The notes beneath the pieces are model-generated. The model ran no database searches, had not been told where the DNA came from, and saw only the letters and a program-made list of their open reading frames with translations. Below, piece by piece: positions 40,026 through 50,034 of a stretch of DNA of 64,000 nucleotides (positions are counted from its first letter, which is position 1; each line of letters begins with the position of its first letter). The stretch lies in NCBI GenBank assembly GCA_022826505.1, contig JAJDUQ010000227.1:21078-85077 (forward strand). Reading direction: 5' to 3'. The stretch comes from Gammaproteobacteria bacterium (lineage in GTDB: Bacteria > Pseudomonadota > Gammaproteobacteria > HK1). Both the position numbers and the translations under genes were made by a program.

Positions 40026-40648
40026 CAGTGCTCTGCCTCGGAAGGCCGATAGGCGACAATGCGGACATACGGCAGCACGCCGCGCATACCGTCGCCCGCA
40101 TACACGTGATGGTTGACCAGGTATGCGTTGAGACGCGCCTCCGTATCAGGCGCAACATCACTCCACTGCAGTCGGGACGGTCGAGGGGCGCCAGGGGGAG
40201 GCGACATCGCCGCCATGCGCGGCGTTGACGAATCGGAGGCGTTCGAGACCGGCTCCCGGGATGCGGCTTCGGGACGCGAAACACCGGCGATGGGGCGGAG
40301 CCCCGCTCCGCCGTGGTCGAGGCTGTGGATTCCCAGGACCGCGACGGCTGCAATTGCTGCGGCAACGGCCAGCCCGGCAAGCGGGCGCAGCCCGAAGCGC
40401 AGTGGACGAGGCCTGAACCGCACGACCTGCTCGGCGCGGATCGCGACACTCACGTTTCCGGCGATGGAATCGGCGCCCGGTACGGGACCGATCTTCCTCA
40501 CCGCGTCTCCGATGAGATGGAAGCGCGCCCACGCGCGTCGCAGATCGGAACTTCCGTAGACGGCGTCAACAACCCGGCCTCGCGCGGGGTCCTGAAGTTC
40601 ACCGTCGACGAACGCGGAGAGGTCTTCGTTCGTATCGGGTTCGTTCAC
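40025..40648 (-). CDS. mucA: Anti-sigma-E factor MucA/RseA
   Basis: 207 residues. The cytoplasmic sigma-binding part is at the N-terminus (EDLSAFVDGELQDPARGRVVDAVYGSSDLRRAWARFHLIGD). A single membrane segment (LAGLAVAAAIAAVAVLGI, about 89-106) is followed by a periplasmic domain whose end (LNAYLVNHHVYAG, VRIVAY) is typical of MucA. It holds AlgU inactive until it is cleaved stepwise. It lies 12 bases downstream of the sigma-factor gene. Confidence 0.9.
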   Translation of the reverse strand: MNEPDTNEDLSAFVDGELQDPARGRVVDAVYGSSDLRRAWARFHLIGDAVRKIGPVPGADSIAGNVSVAIRAEQVVRFRPRPLRFGLRPLAGLAVAAAIAAVAVLGIHSLDHGGAGLRPIAGVSRPEAASREPVSNASDSSTPRMAAMSPPPGAPRPSRLQWSDVAPDTEARLNAYLVNHHVYAGDGMRGVLPYVRIVAYRPSEAEH

Positions 40649-40660
40649 CGTCAGTGGTCC

Positions 40661-41239
40661 TCAGCAGTCGAGCAGCGGATCGAGTCGTGCGTTGATCGCT
40701 TCGCGAGCGCGAAATATTCTCGATCGGACAGTGCCGATTGGACACTCCATGGCTTGAGCGATGTCCTCGTAGCTGAACCCTTCGAGTTCACGCAGCGAGA
40801 TGGCAACCCTGAGGTCCTCCGGCAACGCCTCGATTGCCGCGGCCACCGTCTGCTGAATTTCCTCTGTGAGGGCGAGTCCTTCCGGGGTGGCCGACTCCTT
40901 CAGTTCGGCAACACCGTCGAATTGTTCGGCGTCCGATACGTCGACCCCCGAATCCCTCGGCCGGCGCGCCTGGGCCGCCAGATGGTTCTTTGCCGTGTTG
41001 ATCGCAATTCGGTACATCCAAGTATAGAACGCGCTGTCGCCGCGAAATCGTGGTATTGCACGATACGCTTTCAAGAACGCTTCCTGCGCGACATCGAGAA
41101 CTTCGGCCGGGTCCTGGACATAGCGAGCGATGAGCTTGGCGATTCGGTGCTGATACTTGAGCATCAGCAGGTCGAACGCCCTCTGCTCCCCCCGTTGCAC
41201 CCGCTCCACGAGTTCGCGGTCTGAATCGTTGTCGGACAT
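40661..41239 (-). CDS. rpoE: RNA polymerase sigma factor AlgU/RpoE
   Basis: 192-residue ECF sigma factor. Region 2 is ERVQRGEQRAFDLLMLKYQHRIAKL to FRGDSAFYTWMYRIAINTAKNHL. Region 4 is LPEDLRVAISLRELEGFSYEDIAQAMECPIGTVRSRIFRARE. Length and residues match AlgU/RpoE of envelope stress. MSDNDSDREL is the family start; upstream codons lack similarity. It heads an eight-gene transcription unit with its regulators, so the whole set may rise under envelope stress. Confidence 0.95.
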   Translation of the reverse strand: MSDNDSDRELVERVQRGEQRAFDLLMLKYQHRIAKLIARYVQDPAEVLDVAQEAFLKAYRAIPRFRGDSAFYTWMYRIAINTAKNHLAAQARRPRDSGVDVSDAEQFDGVAELKESATPEGLALTEEIQQTVAAAIEALPEDLRVAISLRELEGFSYEDIAQAMECPIGTVRSRIFRAREAINARLDPLLDC

Positions 41240-41348
41240 TGCCCCGACTCGTGACTCCATACCCCGCCCCGACGAACGCATCAGCGTGTCGAATCGGCTG
41301 CCGTACGTTCGTGCTCGGCGAGCAACGCCGGGTGCCAAGCCTGTCGCG

Positions 41349-41364
41349 TTCCCGAATTCGGGAA
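41349..41364. promoter_or_regulatory. 16-base perfect palindrome upstream of rpoE
   Basis: TTCCCGAATTCGGGAA reads the same on both strands and lies 109 bases before the rpoE start, in a 251-base gap. It does not match the operators I know well. No clear GAACTT-type sigma-E autoregulated promoter was found in the same gap. It may be an operator or chance. Confidence 0.35.
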
Positions 41365-41490
41365 AGTGAATCTGCCTTGGTGATCATACTCTGTAGCCCG
41401 GGAAATAGCCGAGCCCTCGCTCCTCTCGGAAATCAAGCGCATGACAATTTCATTGGACAACCGTTCGTGCGGCGAGTTTCGTTCGCACCG

Positions 41491-42492
41491 TCACGTGCGG
41501 TCCGACGGGAATGCCAGCACATCATGCAGTGTCCGGTAGCCACCGGCGAGCATCACGAGGCGATCGAGTCCCATCGCTACTCCGGCGCAAGCGGGCAATC
41601 CGGCGGCATGGGCGGCCAGCAGTCGATCGTCGACTTCCACCCGCATCCGTCCCGAACCGCGCCGCATTTCGGTGTCATTGCGCATGCGCCGCCTCAGTTC
41701 CACCGCGTCCTGAAGCTCATGATAACCATTGGCGACTTCGATTCCGTCGACATACAGCTCGAATCGTTCCGCAACGCGCGGGGGACCCGCGCGAACCCGC
41801 GCGAGCGCCGCCTGAGAAGCCGGATAGTCGAGCAGGTAGACCCTTCCCGGCCCGAGCGCGGGCTGCACCGTCACGGCAAGGAGATAGTCGAGACACTCGT
41901 CGCGGCTGGCCGTGGCCGCCCGACTCGAGAACCCGCGGGTCTCGCAGGCGTCGTGTAGCTGCGCCGTCGCCGCGGTAAACGGATCGAGTTCGAGATGGCG
42001 GATGAATGCCTCGCGGAAAGTCATCCGTCGCGACGTTTGCGGACCAAGTACCTCGTCGAGCAATGCGTCGACGTCCTCCATCAGGAGGTGGTGGTCGTAT
42101 CCGACCCGGTACCACTCCAGAATCGAGAACTGAATGTCGTGGTGTCGGCCGTGCTCGCCGCTGCGATACGCGCGGGTGATCTGATAGATGGATCCGCTAC
42201 CCGCCGCGAGCAGTCGTTTCATCGCGAATTCGGGTGACGTCTGGAGGAACCAGGTGCGCCCGCTTCGATCATGCGCAACGATGCTCTCGATCGAAGGGTC
42301 CGTGACGGTGTGAGAGCCCAACGCAGGAGTCTCCACCTCCAGGACGCGCTGGGAGTCGAAGTACGCCCGGACCGTACGCAGGACGCGAGAGCGCAATCGG
42401 AGCGCATGGATATCCGCGCTCGGCCGCCAATCCACGGCCGGTGTCGACGCTCCCGCTTCCGACCGGGACTCCTGATCAGGATCTCGTGTCAC
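41491..42492 (-). CDS. epmA: Elongation factor P--(R)-beta-lysine ligase
   Basis: 333 residues, a class II lysyl-tRNA-synthetase-like enzyme without the anticodon-binding domain. Motif 1 region is RAYFDSQRVLEVETPALGSHTVTDPSIE, motif 2 QITRAYRSGEHGRHHDIQFSILEWYR and motif 3 AGVAMGLDRLVMLAGG. It attaches beta-lysine to Lys34 of EF-P. It lies 24 bases downstream of efp, its substrate. The mutase EpmB, which makes beta-lysine, is not in the window. Confidence 0.93.
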   Translation of the reverse strand: MTRDPDQESRSEAGASTPAVDWRPSADIHALRLRSRVLRTVRAYFDSQRVLEVETPALGSHTVTDPSIESIVAHDRSGRTWFLQTSPEFAMKRLLAAGSGSIYQITRAYRSGEHGRHHDIQFSILEWYRVGYDHHLLMEDVDALLDEVLGPQTSRRMTFREAFIRHLELDPFTAATAQLHDACETRGFSSRAATASRDECLDYLLAVTVQPALGPGRVYLLDYPASQAALARVRAGPPRVAERFELYVDGIEVANGYHELQDAVELRRRMRNDTEMRRGSGRMRVEVDDRLLAAHAAGLPACAGVAMGLDRLVMLAGGYRTLHDVLAFPSDRT

Positions 42493-42516
42493 GACTCGGC
42501 GACGGGAACCGGGTGC

Positions 42517-43086
42517 TCATTCCTTGGCGCGCGAGACATACTCGCCGGTGCGGGTGTCGATCCGTATGAGCTCACCCTGCTCGACGAACAAGGGAACCTT
42601 GATGACGGCTCCGGTCTCGACGGTCGCGGGCTTGGTCGCACCGCTCGCGGTATCGCCGCGTACCCCCGGGTCGGTTTGCGTGATTTGCAGCGTCACGAAA
42701 TTTGGCGGAGTGACGGCTATCGGTGTGCCGTTCCAGAGAGTGATCGTGCAGATGTCCTGCTCCTTGAGCCAGCGTGCGGCGCCGCCAACGGCTTCAGGGG
42801 CCGCGGCGTATTGCTCGAACGTCTCTTCGTCCATGAAGAAGAACATGTCGCCGTCGCTGTAGATATACTGGAGGGACACCTCGAGTACGTCCGCCGCCTC
42901 CACCGACTCTCCCGACTTGAACGTGCGCTCGATGACCCTTCCGGTCTTGAGATTGCGGAACTTGGCTCGAACGAAAGCCTGTCCCTTTCCCGGCTTGACG
43001 AATTCGTTCTCGATGATCGAGCACGGATCTCCGTCGAGGATGAGCTTCAACCCCGACCTGAATTCACTGGTGCTGACATTCGGCAT
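42517..43086 (-). CDS. efp: Elongation factor P
   Basis: 189 residues. The N-terminal KOW-like domain carries the modification site Lys34 in [10 protein letters not shown], identical in place to E. coli; two OB domains follow ([15 protein letters not shown] onward). It relieves ribosome stalling at polyproline. The adjacent epmA and the conserved PGKGQ loop indicate beta-lysylation rather than rhamnosylation, which uses Arg. Confidence 0.97.
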   Translation of the reverse strand: MPNVSTSEFRSGLKLILDGDPCSIIENEFVKPGKGQAFVRAKFRNLKTGRVIERTFKSGESVEAADVLEVSLQYIYSDGDMFFFMDEETFEQYAAAPEAVGGAARWLKEQDICTITLWNGTPIAVTPPNFVTLQITQTDPGVRGDTASGATKPATVETGAVIKVPLFVEQGELIRIDTRTGEYVSRAKE

Positions 43087-43109
43087 GGATGAGTTTCCTC
43101 GATCTCCGT

Positions 43110-45365
43110 TCAGGCCCCTGACACTTCAAGACGATCCGCTCGCTGGAATCCGCGAGGCAGCAGCCTTCCCGTACGTCCCCGTCCGAGCAGATAGTGCGCG
43201 AGATCGGATGGTTTCAATTTGATGTACCGCCTGCCCGCATGAACCGTGAGCGCGGCACGAGGGGGCACCACCTCGATGTCGACCACGAATTCCTCCCGAC
43301 TCCCGGACTTCGGCTTTGGAAGTTGAATGATTTTCGCACCCTTGCCTCTGGCCAGTTGGGGAAGTTCGGCCAGGGGGTGGACGAGGAGCTTTCCAGCGCT
43401 GGACACGGCGGCAAGCATCGCGTCGCCCGGATCGCGTATCGGCCGCGGAACGACAAGATTCGCACCCGGCGCGACCGAGACACATGTCTTGCCGGCACGA
43501 TTGCGCGACCAGAGATCTTCCAGGCGAACAATGAATCCGTAACCGGCGTCGGTTGCCACCGCGTAGAGCTGATCGGCGGACCCGATCATGACTCCCCGAA
43601 AGGTCGCGCCGTCCGGCGGATTGATTCGTCCCGCAAGCGGCTCACCCTGCCCGCGGGCGGATGCGAGAGTATGAGAAGCCACGCAGTACACGCGACCGGT
43701 GGAGTCCAGAAATACCGCCAACTCGTTGCTGCGACCGCGGGCCATTGCGCGGTAGGCATCGCCGGAACGGTAGCTCAGGCTCCGGGGATCGATCTCGTGC
43801 CCTTTGGCGGCGCGTACCCAACCGCGTTCGGAGAGCACGACGGTAATCGGCTCGGCCGGTGTCAGATCGGTGTCTCCGAGCGCCTGTGCCGCGGTGCGCT
43901 CGACGAGCGGCGAACGGCGGTCGTCTCCGTAGCGTTCGGCGTCTTCGACAAGCTCGTCCCTGACCAGCATGTGAACGCCACGCTCGCTCGCAAGGATCTG
44001 AGTCAGCCGGCTGCTCTCGGTCGAGAGTTCCGACTGCTCGGCCCGAATCTTCACTTCCTCCAGCTTCGCGAGGTTGCGAAGCCGCAGATTGAGGATAGCC
44101 TCGGCCTGGACATCGGTGAGTGCGAACCGGTTCATCAGGGCCTGTCTGGGGCGCTCTTCTTCGCGGATGATCGCGATCACCTCGTCAATGTCGAGGAAGG
44201 CGACGAGCAGTCCGTCCAGTACGTGCAGTCGGTCGTTGACCTGATCGAGGCGGTGCTCGACTCGGCGACGCACCGTGGCAATCCGGAACTCGAGCCATTC
44301 GTCCAGAATCGACTTCAGATCCCCGAGCCGCGGGCAACTGTTTCGACCGACAACGGTCATGTTGACCCGGTAGTTCCGCTCCAGGTCCGTCGTAGCGAAC
44401 AGATGCGACATCAGTCGTTCGACGTCGACGCGATTCGATCTCGGCACGATGACGAGGCGCGTGGGGTTCTCGTGGTCCGACTCGTCACGCAGGTCTTCGA
44501 CCATCGGCAGCTTCTTCGCGAGCATCTGTTGCGCGATCTGTTCGAGCACCTTCGAGCCGGAGACCTGATACGGGAGAGCGGTCACCACGATCGCGCCGTT
44601 GTCGCGCTCGTACCGCGCGCGCAGTCGCACACTGCCCGATCCGCCTTCGTACATCGCGAGGAGGTCCTTGCGCGGGGTGACGATCTCGGCCTCGGTCGGA
44701 AAGTCCGGACCGAGTACGTGCTCGCAGAGGTCCGCGACCGACGCCTGCGGCTCGTCAACGAGCCGCACGCAGGCGGCGACGACTTCGCGCAGGTTGTGCG
44801 GCGGCACGTCGGTCGCCATGCCGACCGCGATTCCCGCCGCTCCGTTCAGCAGGACGTGGGGAAGACGGGCCGGCAGCAGCTTCGGCTCATCGAGCGTCCC
44901 GTCGAAGTTCGAATTCCACTCGACGGTTCCCTCACGCAACTCCCGGAGCAGGACCTCGGCGAATCGGGTGAGCTTCGCTTCCGTGTATCGCATCGCCGCG
45001 AAGGACTTGGGATCGTCCGCGGATCCCCAGTTTCCCTGACCGTCAATCAGCGGATACCGCGTCGCGAAGGGCTGTGCGAGCAATACCATCGCCTCGTAGC
45101 AGGCACTCTCCCCGTGCGGGTGGAACTTGCCGAGGACGTCGCCCACGGTTCGAGCGGACTTCTTGTACTTCGCTCCCGCGGTCAGGCCGAGCTCCGACAT
45201 CGCGTAGACGATGCGCCGCTGCACCGGCTTCAGACCATCGCCGACATGGGGCAGGGCGCGATCCAGAACCACGTACATCGAGTAGTCGAGATAGGCCTTT
45301 TCGGCGAACTCCTTCAGAGGACGTCGTTCGACTTCCTCGAACTCGAATGACATTTCGGATTGCAT
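43110..45365 (-). CDS. parC: DNA topoisomerase IV subunit A
   Basis: 751 residues, near the 752 of E. coli. The catalytic Tyr127 is in [12 protein letters not shown]. The quinolone-determining loop reads [12 protein letters not shown], with the Ser and Glu of susceptible enzymes. The tower, coiled coil and a C-terminal beta-pinwheel follow. It decatenates daughter chromosomes with ParE, encoded 45 bases upstream. The N-terminal [17 protein letters not shown] matches the family. Confidence 0.97.
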   Translation of the reverse strand: MQSEMSFEFEEVERRPLKEFAEKAYLDYSMYVVLDRALPHVGDGLKPVQRRIVYAMSELGLTAGAKYKKSARTVGDVLGKFHPHGESACYEAMVLLAQPFATRYPLIDGQGNWGSADDPKSFAAMRYTEAKLTRFAEVLLRELREGTVEWNSNFDGTLDEPKLLPARLPHVLLNGAAGIAVGMATDVPPHNLREVVAACVRLVDEPQASVADLCEHVLGPDFPTEAEIVTPRKDLLAMYEGGSGSVRLRARYERDNGAIVVTALPYQVSGSKVLEQIAQQMLAKKLPMVEDLRDESDHENPTRLVIVPRSNRVDVERLMSHLFATTDLERNYRVNMTVVGRNSCPRLGDLKSILDEWLEFRIATVRRRVEHRLDQVNDRLHVLDGLLVAFLDIDEVIAIIREEERPRQALMNRFALTDVQAEAILNLRLRNLAKLEEVKIRAEQSELSTESSRLTQILASERGVHMLVRDELVEDAERYGDDRRSPLVERTAAQALGDTDLTPAEPITVVLSERGWVRAAKGHEIDPRSLSYRSGDAYRAMARGRSNELAVFLDSTGRVYCVASHTLASARGQGEPLAGRINPPDGATFRGVMIGSADQLYAVATDAGYGFIVRLEDLWSRNRAGKTCVSVAPGANLVVPRPIRDPGDAMLAAVSSAGKLLVHPLAELPQLARGKGAKIIQLPKPKSGSREEFVVDIEVVPPRAALTVHAGRRYIKLKPSDLAHYLLGRGRTGRLLPRGFQRADRLEVSGA

Positions 45366-45410
45366 TGCTTCGTTGACAGGACTGGATTCGATTGGAATCT
45401 GGCGTTCGTC

Positions 45411-47297
45411 TCAGATCTCGGCGAGATTCCCGTTGCGTTCGAGCCAGTCGCGGCGATCGGCGGCACGCTTCTTCGCAAGCAGGAGATCGAGCGCTTCGTC
45501 GGCATCGTCGTCGGGGGCGACGGTGAGTCGAACGAGGCGGCGAGTTTCCGGCGCGATGGTCGTCTCGCGAAGCTGCAGCGGATTCATCTCTCCCAGTCCC
45601 TTGAATCGCTGAACGTTGACCTTGCCCTTGAACTTCTCGGCCGCGATTCGATCGAGAACGCCCATTTTCTCACCATCGTCGAGGGCGTAGAACACGTCCT
45701 TTCCGGCATCGATACGGTACAGCGGCGGCATTGCTACGTGGACACGATTGTCGAGCACGAGCGAGCGGAAGTGTCGAAGAAACAGGGCGCACAGCAATGT
45801 CGCGATGTGCGCGCCGTCCGAGTCGGCGTCCGCGAGGATGCAGACCTTTCCGTATCGCAGCCCGCCCAAGTCGCACGATCCGGGATCGACCCCGATCGCG
45901 ATGGCGATGTCGTGCACCTCCTGCGACGAAAGCACCTGCCCGGACTCCACCTCCCAGGTGTTGAGAATCTTGCCCCGCAACGGCATGACCGCCTGGAACT
46001 CCCGATCCCGGGCCTGTTTGGCGGAACCACCGGCGGAATCGCCCTCGACCAGAAACAGCTCCGTGCGGGCGAGATCCTGTGAGGTGCAGTCGGCAAGCTT
46101 GCCGGGCAAAGCCGGTCCGGACGTGACCTTCTTCCGAACCACTCGCTTCGCCGATCGCATGCGGAGCTGTGCGCTGGCAATTGCGACCTCGGCGATGCGA
46201 TCACCGGCGTCCGGATGCTGGCCCAGCCACAGGCTGAACGCATTCTTCGCGACCCCGGAAACGAACGCCGCGCATTCTCTGGACGACAGCCGATCCTTGG
46301 TCTGTCCGGTAAACTGAGGCTCGTTCATCTTCACCGACAGCACGTATCGGCACCGGTCCCAGAGATCCTCGGGCGCGAGCTTGACTCCGCGCGGAAGCAG
46401 ATTGCGGAACTCGCAGTACTCGCGCAATGCCTCCAGAAGTCCGGCGCGAAACCCATTGACGTGCGTTCCGCCGAGGGTCGTGGGGATCAGGTTGACATAG
46501 CTCTCGGCGGGCCCCTCCCCGCCCTCCGGCAACCATACCGCGGCCCAGTCCACGGCCTCGGTGTTGCCTTCGAGGCTTCCGATGAACGGCGAACGCGGTA
46601 TGACGTCGGCGGCCTCGATTGCGTCACGAAGATAGGCGCTCAGGCCATCCTCGTAGTGCCACTCGGTTCGTTCGCCCGTCGCCTCGTCCTCGAACGACAC
46701 CCGCAGACCGGGACAGAGCACAGCCTTGGCGCGCAACGCATGGAGGAGCCGCGGCGTCGCGAATTTCGGAGAGTCGAAGTACCGCGCATCGGGCCAGAAG
46801 CGGATCGTCGTGCCCGTGTTCCGGCGACCTACGGAACCGACAACCTCCAGATCGACCACCTTCTCCCCGCCCGCAAATCTCATCGCGTATTCGTTGCCGT
46901 CTCGCTTCACGCGTACCTCGAGTCGTCGCGACAGCGCGTTGACGACCGACACCCCGACCCCGTGGAGGCCGCCCGAGAAGCGATAGCTCCCCGACGAAAA
47001 CTTCCCGCCGGCATGGAGGCGGGTGAGAATGAGCTCGACGCCGGGGATGCCCTCTTCGGGGTGGACGTCGACGGGCATCCCGCGCCCGTCGTCGCTGACC
47101 GTCAGCGAGTCGTCCCTGTGCGCGACGACCGAGAGGCAGCTCGCCTGTCCGACAAGCGCCTCGTCGACGCTGTTGTCGATGACTTCCTGCGCGAGATGGT
47201 TCGGGCGTGTGGTATCGGTGTACATGCCCGGGCGCTTGCGCACCGGATCGAGCCCGACCAGGACCTCGATGGAGGCGGCATCGTATGTCGCGTTCAT
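45411..47297 (-). CDS. parE: DNA topoisomerase IV subunit B
   Basis: 628 residues. It has a GHKL ATPase (EVIDNSVDEAL, SDDGRGMPVDVHPEEGIPGVEL, SGGLHGVGVSVVNALS), a transducer domain and a TOPRIM domain (LFLVEGDSAGGSAKQARDREFQAVMPLRGKILN, ADADSDGAHIATLL). It ends with YRFKGLGEMN-like QRFKGLGEMNPLQL and a short tail, the length of ParE rather than GyrB. MNATYDAASIEVL was chosen as the start. Confidence 0.96.
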   Translation of the reverse strand: MNATYDAASIEVLVGLDPVRKRPGMYTDTTRPNHLAQEVIDNSVDEALVGQASCLSVVAHRDDSLTVSDDGRGMPVDVHPEEGIPGVELILTRLHAGGKFSSGSYRFSGGLHGVGVSVVNALSRRLEVRVKRDGNEYAMRFAGGEKVVDLEVVGSVGRRNTGTTIRFWPDARYFDSPKFATPRLLHALRAKAVLCPGLRVSFEDEATGERTEWHYEDGLSAYLRDAIEAADVIPRSPFIGSLEGNTEAVDWAAVWLPEGGEGPAESYVNLIPTTLGGTHVNGFRAGLLEALREYCEFRNLLPRGVKLAPEDLWDRCRYVLSVKMNEPQFTGQTKDRLSSRECAAFVSGVAKNAFSLWLGQHPDAGDRIAEVAIASAQLRMRSAKRVVRKKVTSGPALPGKLADCTSQDLARTELFLVEGDSAGGSAKQARDREFQAVMPLRGKILNTWEVESGQVLSSQEVHDIAIAIGVDPGSCDLGGLRYGKVCILADADSDGAHIATLLCALFLRHFRSLVLDNRVHVAMPPLYRIDAGKDVFYALDDGEKMGVLDRIAAEKFKGKVNVQRFKGLGEMNPLQLRETTIAPETRRLVRLTVAPDDDADEALDLLLAKKRAADRRDWLERNGNLAEI

Positions 47298-47866
47298 TGG
47301 CGAGCGACGCATGCGTCGTGTTGTGTCGCAAACGCAATTGGACCAACCCACCGAGGCTCGTCACAAGCTCTCTCGTCTCTCCGCCTCGTCTCTTTCACAC
47401 CTGGATCCCGCCCGTCGCTTCTTCACCCGGTGCTGCCGGTTCGGACGTCTTGCACCCTCGGAGCCGCCGGTGTTGAGCCCTTTCCCGCCCGCGGCTCGTC
47501 GAGCTGTGTCATTCGGCCGGAGCGCAGCGCACGCGCCATGCCGGGTACACTATGGCTTGGCTTCCGACAACACAACATCTTGCGTTCCAATCCCCGCACG
47601 GACGCTAGCTGTTGCGGTTGGAACGCTTCGCCGATTGTCCGACATTTTGACCCCGCGCACAGTCGCCGCACAATACCCGACTCCCGGCAGATCGTGGATG
47701 CCCGTCAGTGGGTGCGACCGCACATCCCCGCGCGGAGGGAAGTTGATGCGCTTTTCGCGCCCGGCTTCGTACACGCTCGGGATTGGTTTTCGAAAGCCGT
47801 CTTCGAAATTCCGATCCGGATTCGAGGCGAGCAGGCGAATGCAAACGTGACCGGCCGTCCCGGGAT
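47298..47866. other. Intergenic stretch upstream of parE
   Basis: 569 bases without a supported gene, between the DUF3501 gene and parE. A long open frame on the plus strand is only the antisense of parE running on. A 14-base perfect palindrome, CGACGCATGCGTCG, lies at 47305-47318, eight bases before the parE start. No convincing promoter or terminator was found. Confidence 0.5.
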
Positions 47867-48445
47867 TCAGTCGATGTCCGCGACCAGTGCCGCGCGCGAT
47901 GCCTCCGACAGCACGCAGTCGTGCCGATACCGGTCATGCTCGATTCCGAATTGCATCGCGGCTCTGTCGCGGAGGGCATCGTGCATTCCATCCGGAAGCT
48001 CGAATCGCAGAAAATGGACCGCGGAGGTCTTGTCGTCGTTCGCCCTGTCGAGATCCTCGTCCGCGACCGCAAACGTGCGATCTCCTCCGGCGCCCAGCCA
48101 GACTCGGTCTTCGATTCCGCGAAGACTGCCGAGCATGCGCCGCCGTTCATCCGGATCCTCGTACTCCAGCATGAACGTGGCCTTGAGGTTGGTACCGTCC
48201 GGTATGAGCGGGTTGTAGGCGGCAAGCTCCTCCTCGATGGCTTCGGATTCGAAGATTCGCTCCACCCGCAGCATTTCCTGAATCTGATACTGGATGGTCA
48301 GCCGATCCTCGAAATACAACGTGGCATTCGGTCCGATCGACACCTTCCTCAAGCGCTTGTGAGCCAGCACGCGGGCCCGGAACTCCGCTCGAATCTCGTG
48401 GTACCGCTCGAGGCTGAACAGGTCGGATCGGCTGAGCTTGTCCAC
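47867..48445 (-). CDS. DUF3501 family protein
   Basis: 192 residues matching DUF3501: LSRSDLFSLERYHEIRAEFRARVLAHKRLRKVSIGP, LYFEDRLTIQYQIQEMLRVERI, YNPLIPDGTNLKATFMLEYED, and SAVHFLRFELPDGM near the end. There is no signal peptide and no cofactor motif. Function unknown. The family is repeatedly found beside rubrerythrin and a GlpC-like Fe-S protein, exactly as here, three bases after the latter, so it probably serves the same oxidative or iron-related module. Confidence 0.85.
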   Translation of the reverse strand: MDKLSRSDLFSLERYHEIRAEFRARVLAHKRLRKVSIGPNATLYFEDRLTIQYQIQEMLRVERIFESEAIEEELAAYNPLIPDGTNLKATFMLEYEDPDERRRMLGSLRGIEDRVWLGAGGDRTFAVADEDLDRANDDKTSAVHFLRFELPDGMHDALRDRAAMQFGIEHDRYRHDCVLSEASRAALVADID

Positions 48446-48448
48446 GAT

Positions 48449-49795
48449 TCAGATCCCGTACGCTCTGCGCAGCAGAGACATCGGGGCGACGGGGACGGAG
48501 CCGTCACCGAGCGTGTTGCCGATGTGATGCGCGGCCATGATGCAGTCGCTGGTGTAGTAGTCCGGATTCGACTCGGTCACCTTGCGCGCGACCGGTCTCG
48601 CAATCTTCGTCGCGACCTCGTGAAATTCCTTCTTCACTGCGTACGTTCCGTCATGACCCGAGCATCGTTCGATGACCGTGACCTCGGTATCCGGTACGAG
48701 CGCCAGCACATCGCGGGTCTTCAAGCCGATGTTCTGGACCCGCTGGTGGCATGCCGCGTGATAGGCGACTCTCCCGAGCCCGGTGCGGAAGTCGGTGTTC
48801 AGCCTGCCGGCACGGTGTCGCAGCGCGAGGTACTCGAAAGGATCGAAGAACGCCGCACGCACCTTCTCCACCTCGGGGTCGTCGGGAAACAGGAGCGGGA
48901 GTTCCTGCTTGAACATCAGTACGCACGAGGGAATGGGCGCAACGAGATCCCATCCATCGTCCACGAGACGAGCCAGCTCCCGGACGTTGACCTCCCTGGC
49001 CTGCGAGACGGCATCGAGGTCGCCGAGCTCGAGTTTCGGCATTCCGCAGCATCGCTCCCGCGCCGCCATGGTGACAGGGATGCCGTTGTGTTCGAACACG
49101 AGCACGATGTCTTCGCCGACGTCGGGTTCGTTGTAATTTGCGTAGCAGCCCGCAAACAGCGCCACCCTGCCGCGTGTCTCCGGAGTCGGCACGGCGTCAG
49201 CGTGAGACGTCCTCCTCGAACGGAGCCGGCTTCTCAGGGTCCGTGACGCATAGGGCGGCAGGCGAGCGTCCCGATGCACTCCGAACACGGTCTCGAGCGC
49301 CACCCGAGCCGGCTTCGACGCATTCGCCGCGTTCACCAGCGGTGCCATGACCGGCTTTGCCGCGAGGGTCCCGACGGCATCGGTCGAGCTCAGCGTCCGG
49401 TTGCGCAATCCCGCTCCCTCGCGGCGATGCTTGACCGCCTTGGCCCGCAGCATCAGATGCGGGAAATCCACGTTCCATTCGTGCGGCGGAACGTACGGGC
49501 ACTTCGTCATGAAGCACATGTCGCAGAGGTAGCAGTGATCGACGACCTTCCAGTAATCGGTCCTCGAGACCCCATCCAGCTCCATGGAATCGGACTCGTC
49601 GATGAGGTCGAACAGGGTCGGAAACGCGTGACAGAGATTGAAGCACCTGCGACAGCCGTGGCAGATGTCGTACACACGCTCGAGCTCTGCGAACAATGCG
49701 GCCTCGTCCCGGAACTCCGCGCTCTTCCAGTCCAGCGGATGACGCCGCGGCGCCTCGAGACTTCCTTCGCGGCGGTCGGTGGTGGGGGATGTCAT
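48449..49795 (-). CDS. GlpC/HdrD-like (Fe-S)-binding protein with CCG domains
   Basis: 448 residues. A ferredoxin-like N-terminal half holds two clusters (CHGCRRCFNLCHAFP at about 45 and CYLCDMCFMTKCPYVPP at about 92). Two CCG domains follow: ALFAGCYANYNEP with RCCGMPKLELGD, and YHAACHQRVQNIGL with RCSGHDGTY. CCG domains ligate Fe-S clusters in heterodisulfide reductase HdrB/D and in glycerol-3-phosphate and glycolate dehydrogenase subunits. No flavoprotein partner is adjacent, so its role is probably electron transfer to or from rubrerythrin, by position. No membrane segment. Confidence 0.85.
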   Translation of the reverse strand: MTSPTTDRREGSLEAPRRHPLDWKSAEFRDEAALFAELERVYDICHGCRRCFNLCHAFPTLFDLIDESDSMELDGVSRTDYWKVVDHCYLCDMCFMTKCPYVPPHEWNVDFPHLMLRAKAVKHRREGAGLRNRTLSSTDAVGTLAAKPVMAPLVNAANASKPARVALETVFGVHRDARLPPYASRTLRSRLRSRRTSHADAVPTPETRGRVALFAGCYANYNEPDVGEDIVLVFEHNGIPVTMAARERCCGMPKLELGDLDAVSQAREVNVRELARLVDDGWDLVAPIPSCVLMFKQELPLLFPDDPEVEKVRAAFFDPFEYLALRHRAGRLNTDFRTGLGRVAYHAACHQRVQNIGLKTRDVLALVPDTEVTVIERCSGHDGTYAVKKEFHEVATKIARPVARKVTESNPDYYTSDCIMAAHHIGNTLGDGSVPVAPMSLLRRAYGI

Positions 49796-50034
49796 GAAGT
49801 GGACCGTGGCGCTCGGGTAGGTCCGAGGCAGGTATACGGTTCGAGCGGGACGCGGACGGAAAGGCCGGCCGCGTCATTCGACGCTATCGGCCGCACCGCT
49901 GCACGACTTCGTGCTCGCACAATTCGTCGGAACCCGGAAATCAATGCCGCAGCCGGGGGTCCGACACCGTCCGTCCGGACGGGCGGCGGATCTCCAACCG
50001 TGCTCGCCGATGCCGGACTGCGGGCAACGGTCGA

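Noticed and set aside
41240-41400. Sigma-E autoregulated promoter before rpoE
   Set aside because: GAAC-like stretches occur but none has a fitting -10 at 16-17 bases.
43194-45350. 718-codon plus-strand frame opposite parC
   Set aside because: Shadow of parC with biased composition and no motifs.
46215-48218. Long plus-strand frame opposite parE running into the gap
   Set aside because: Antisense of parE; no recognisable domain and no plausible start site.
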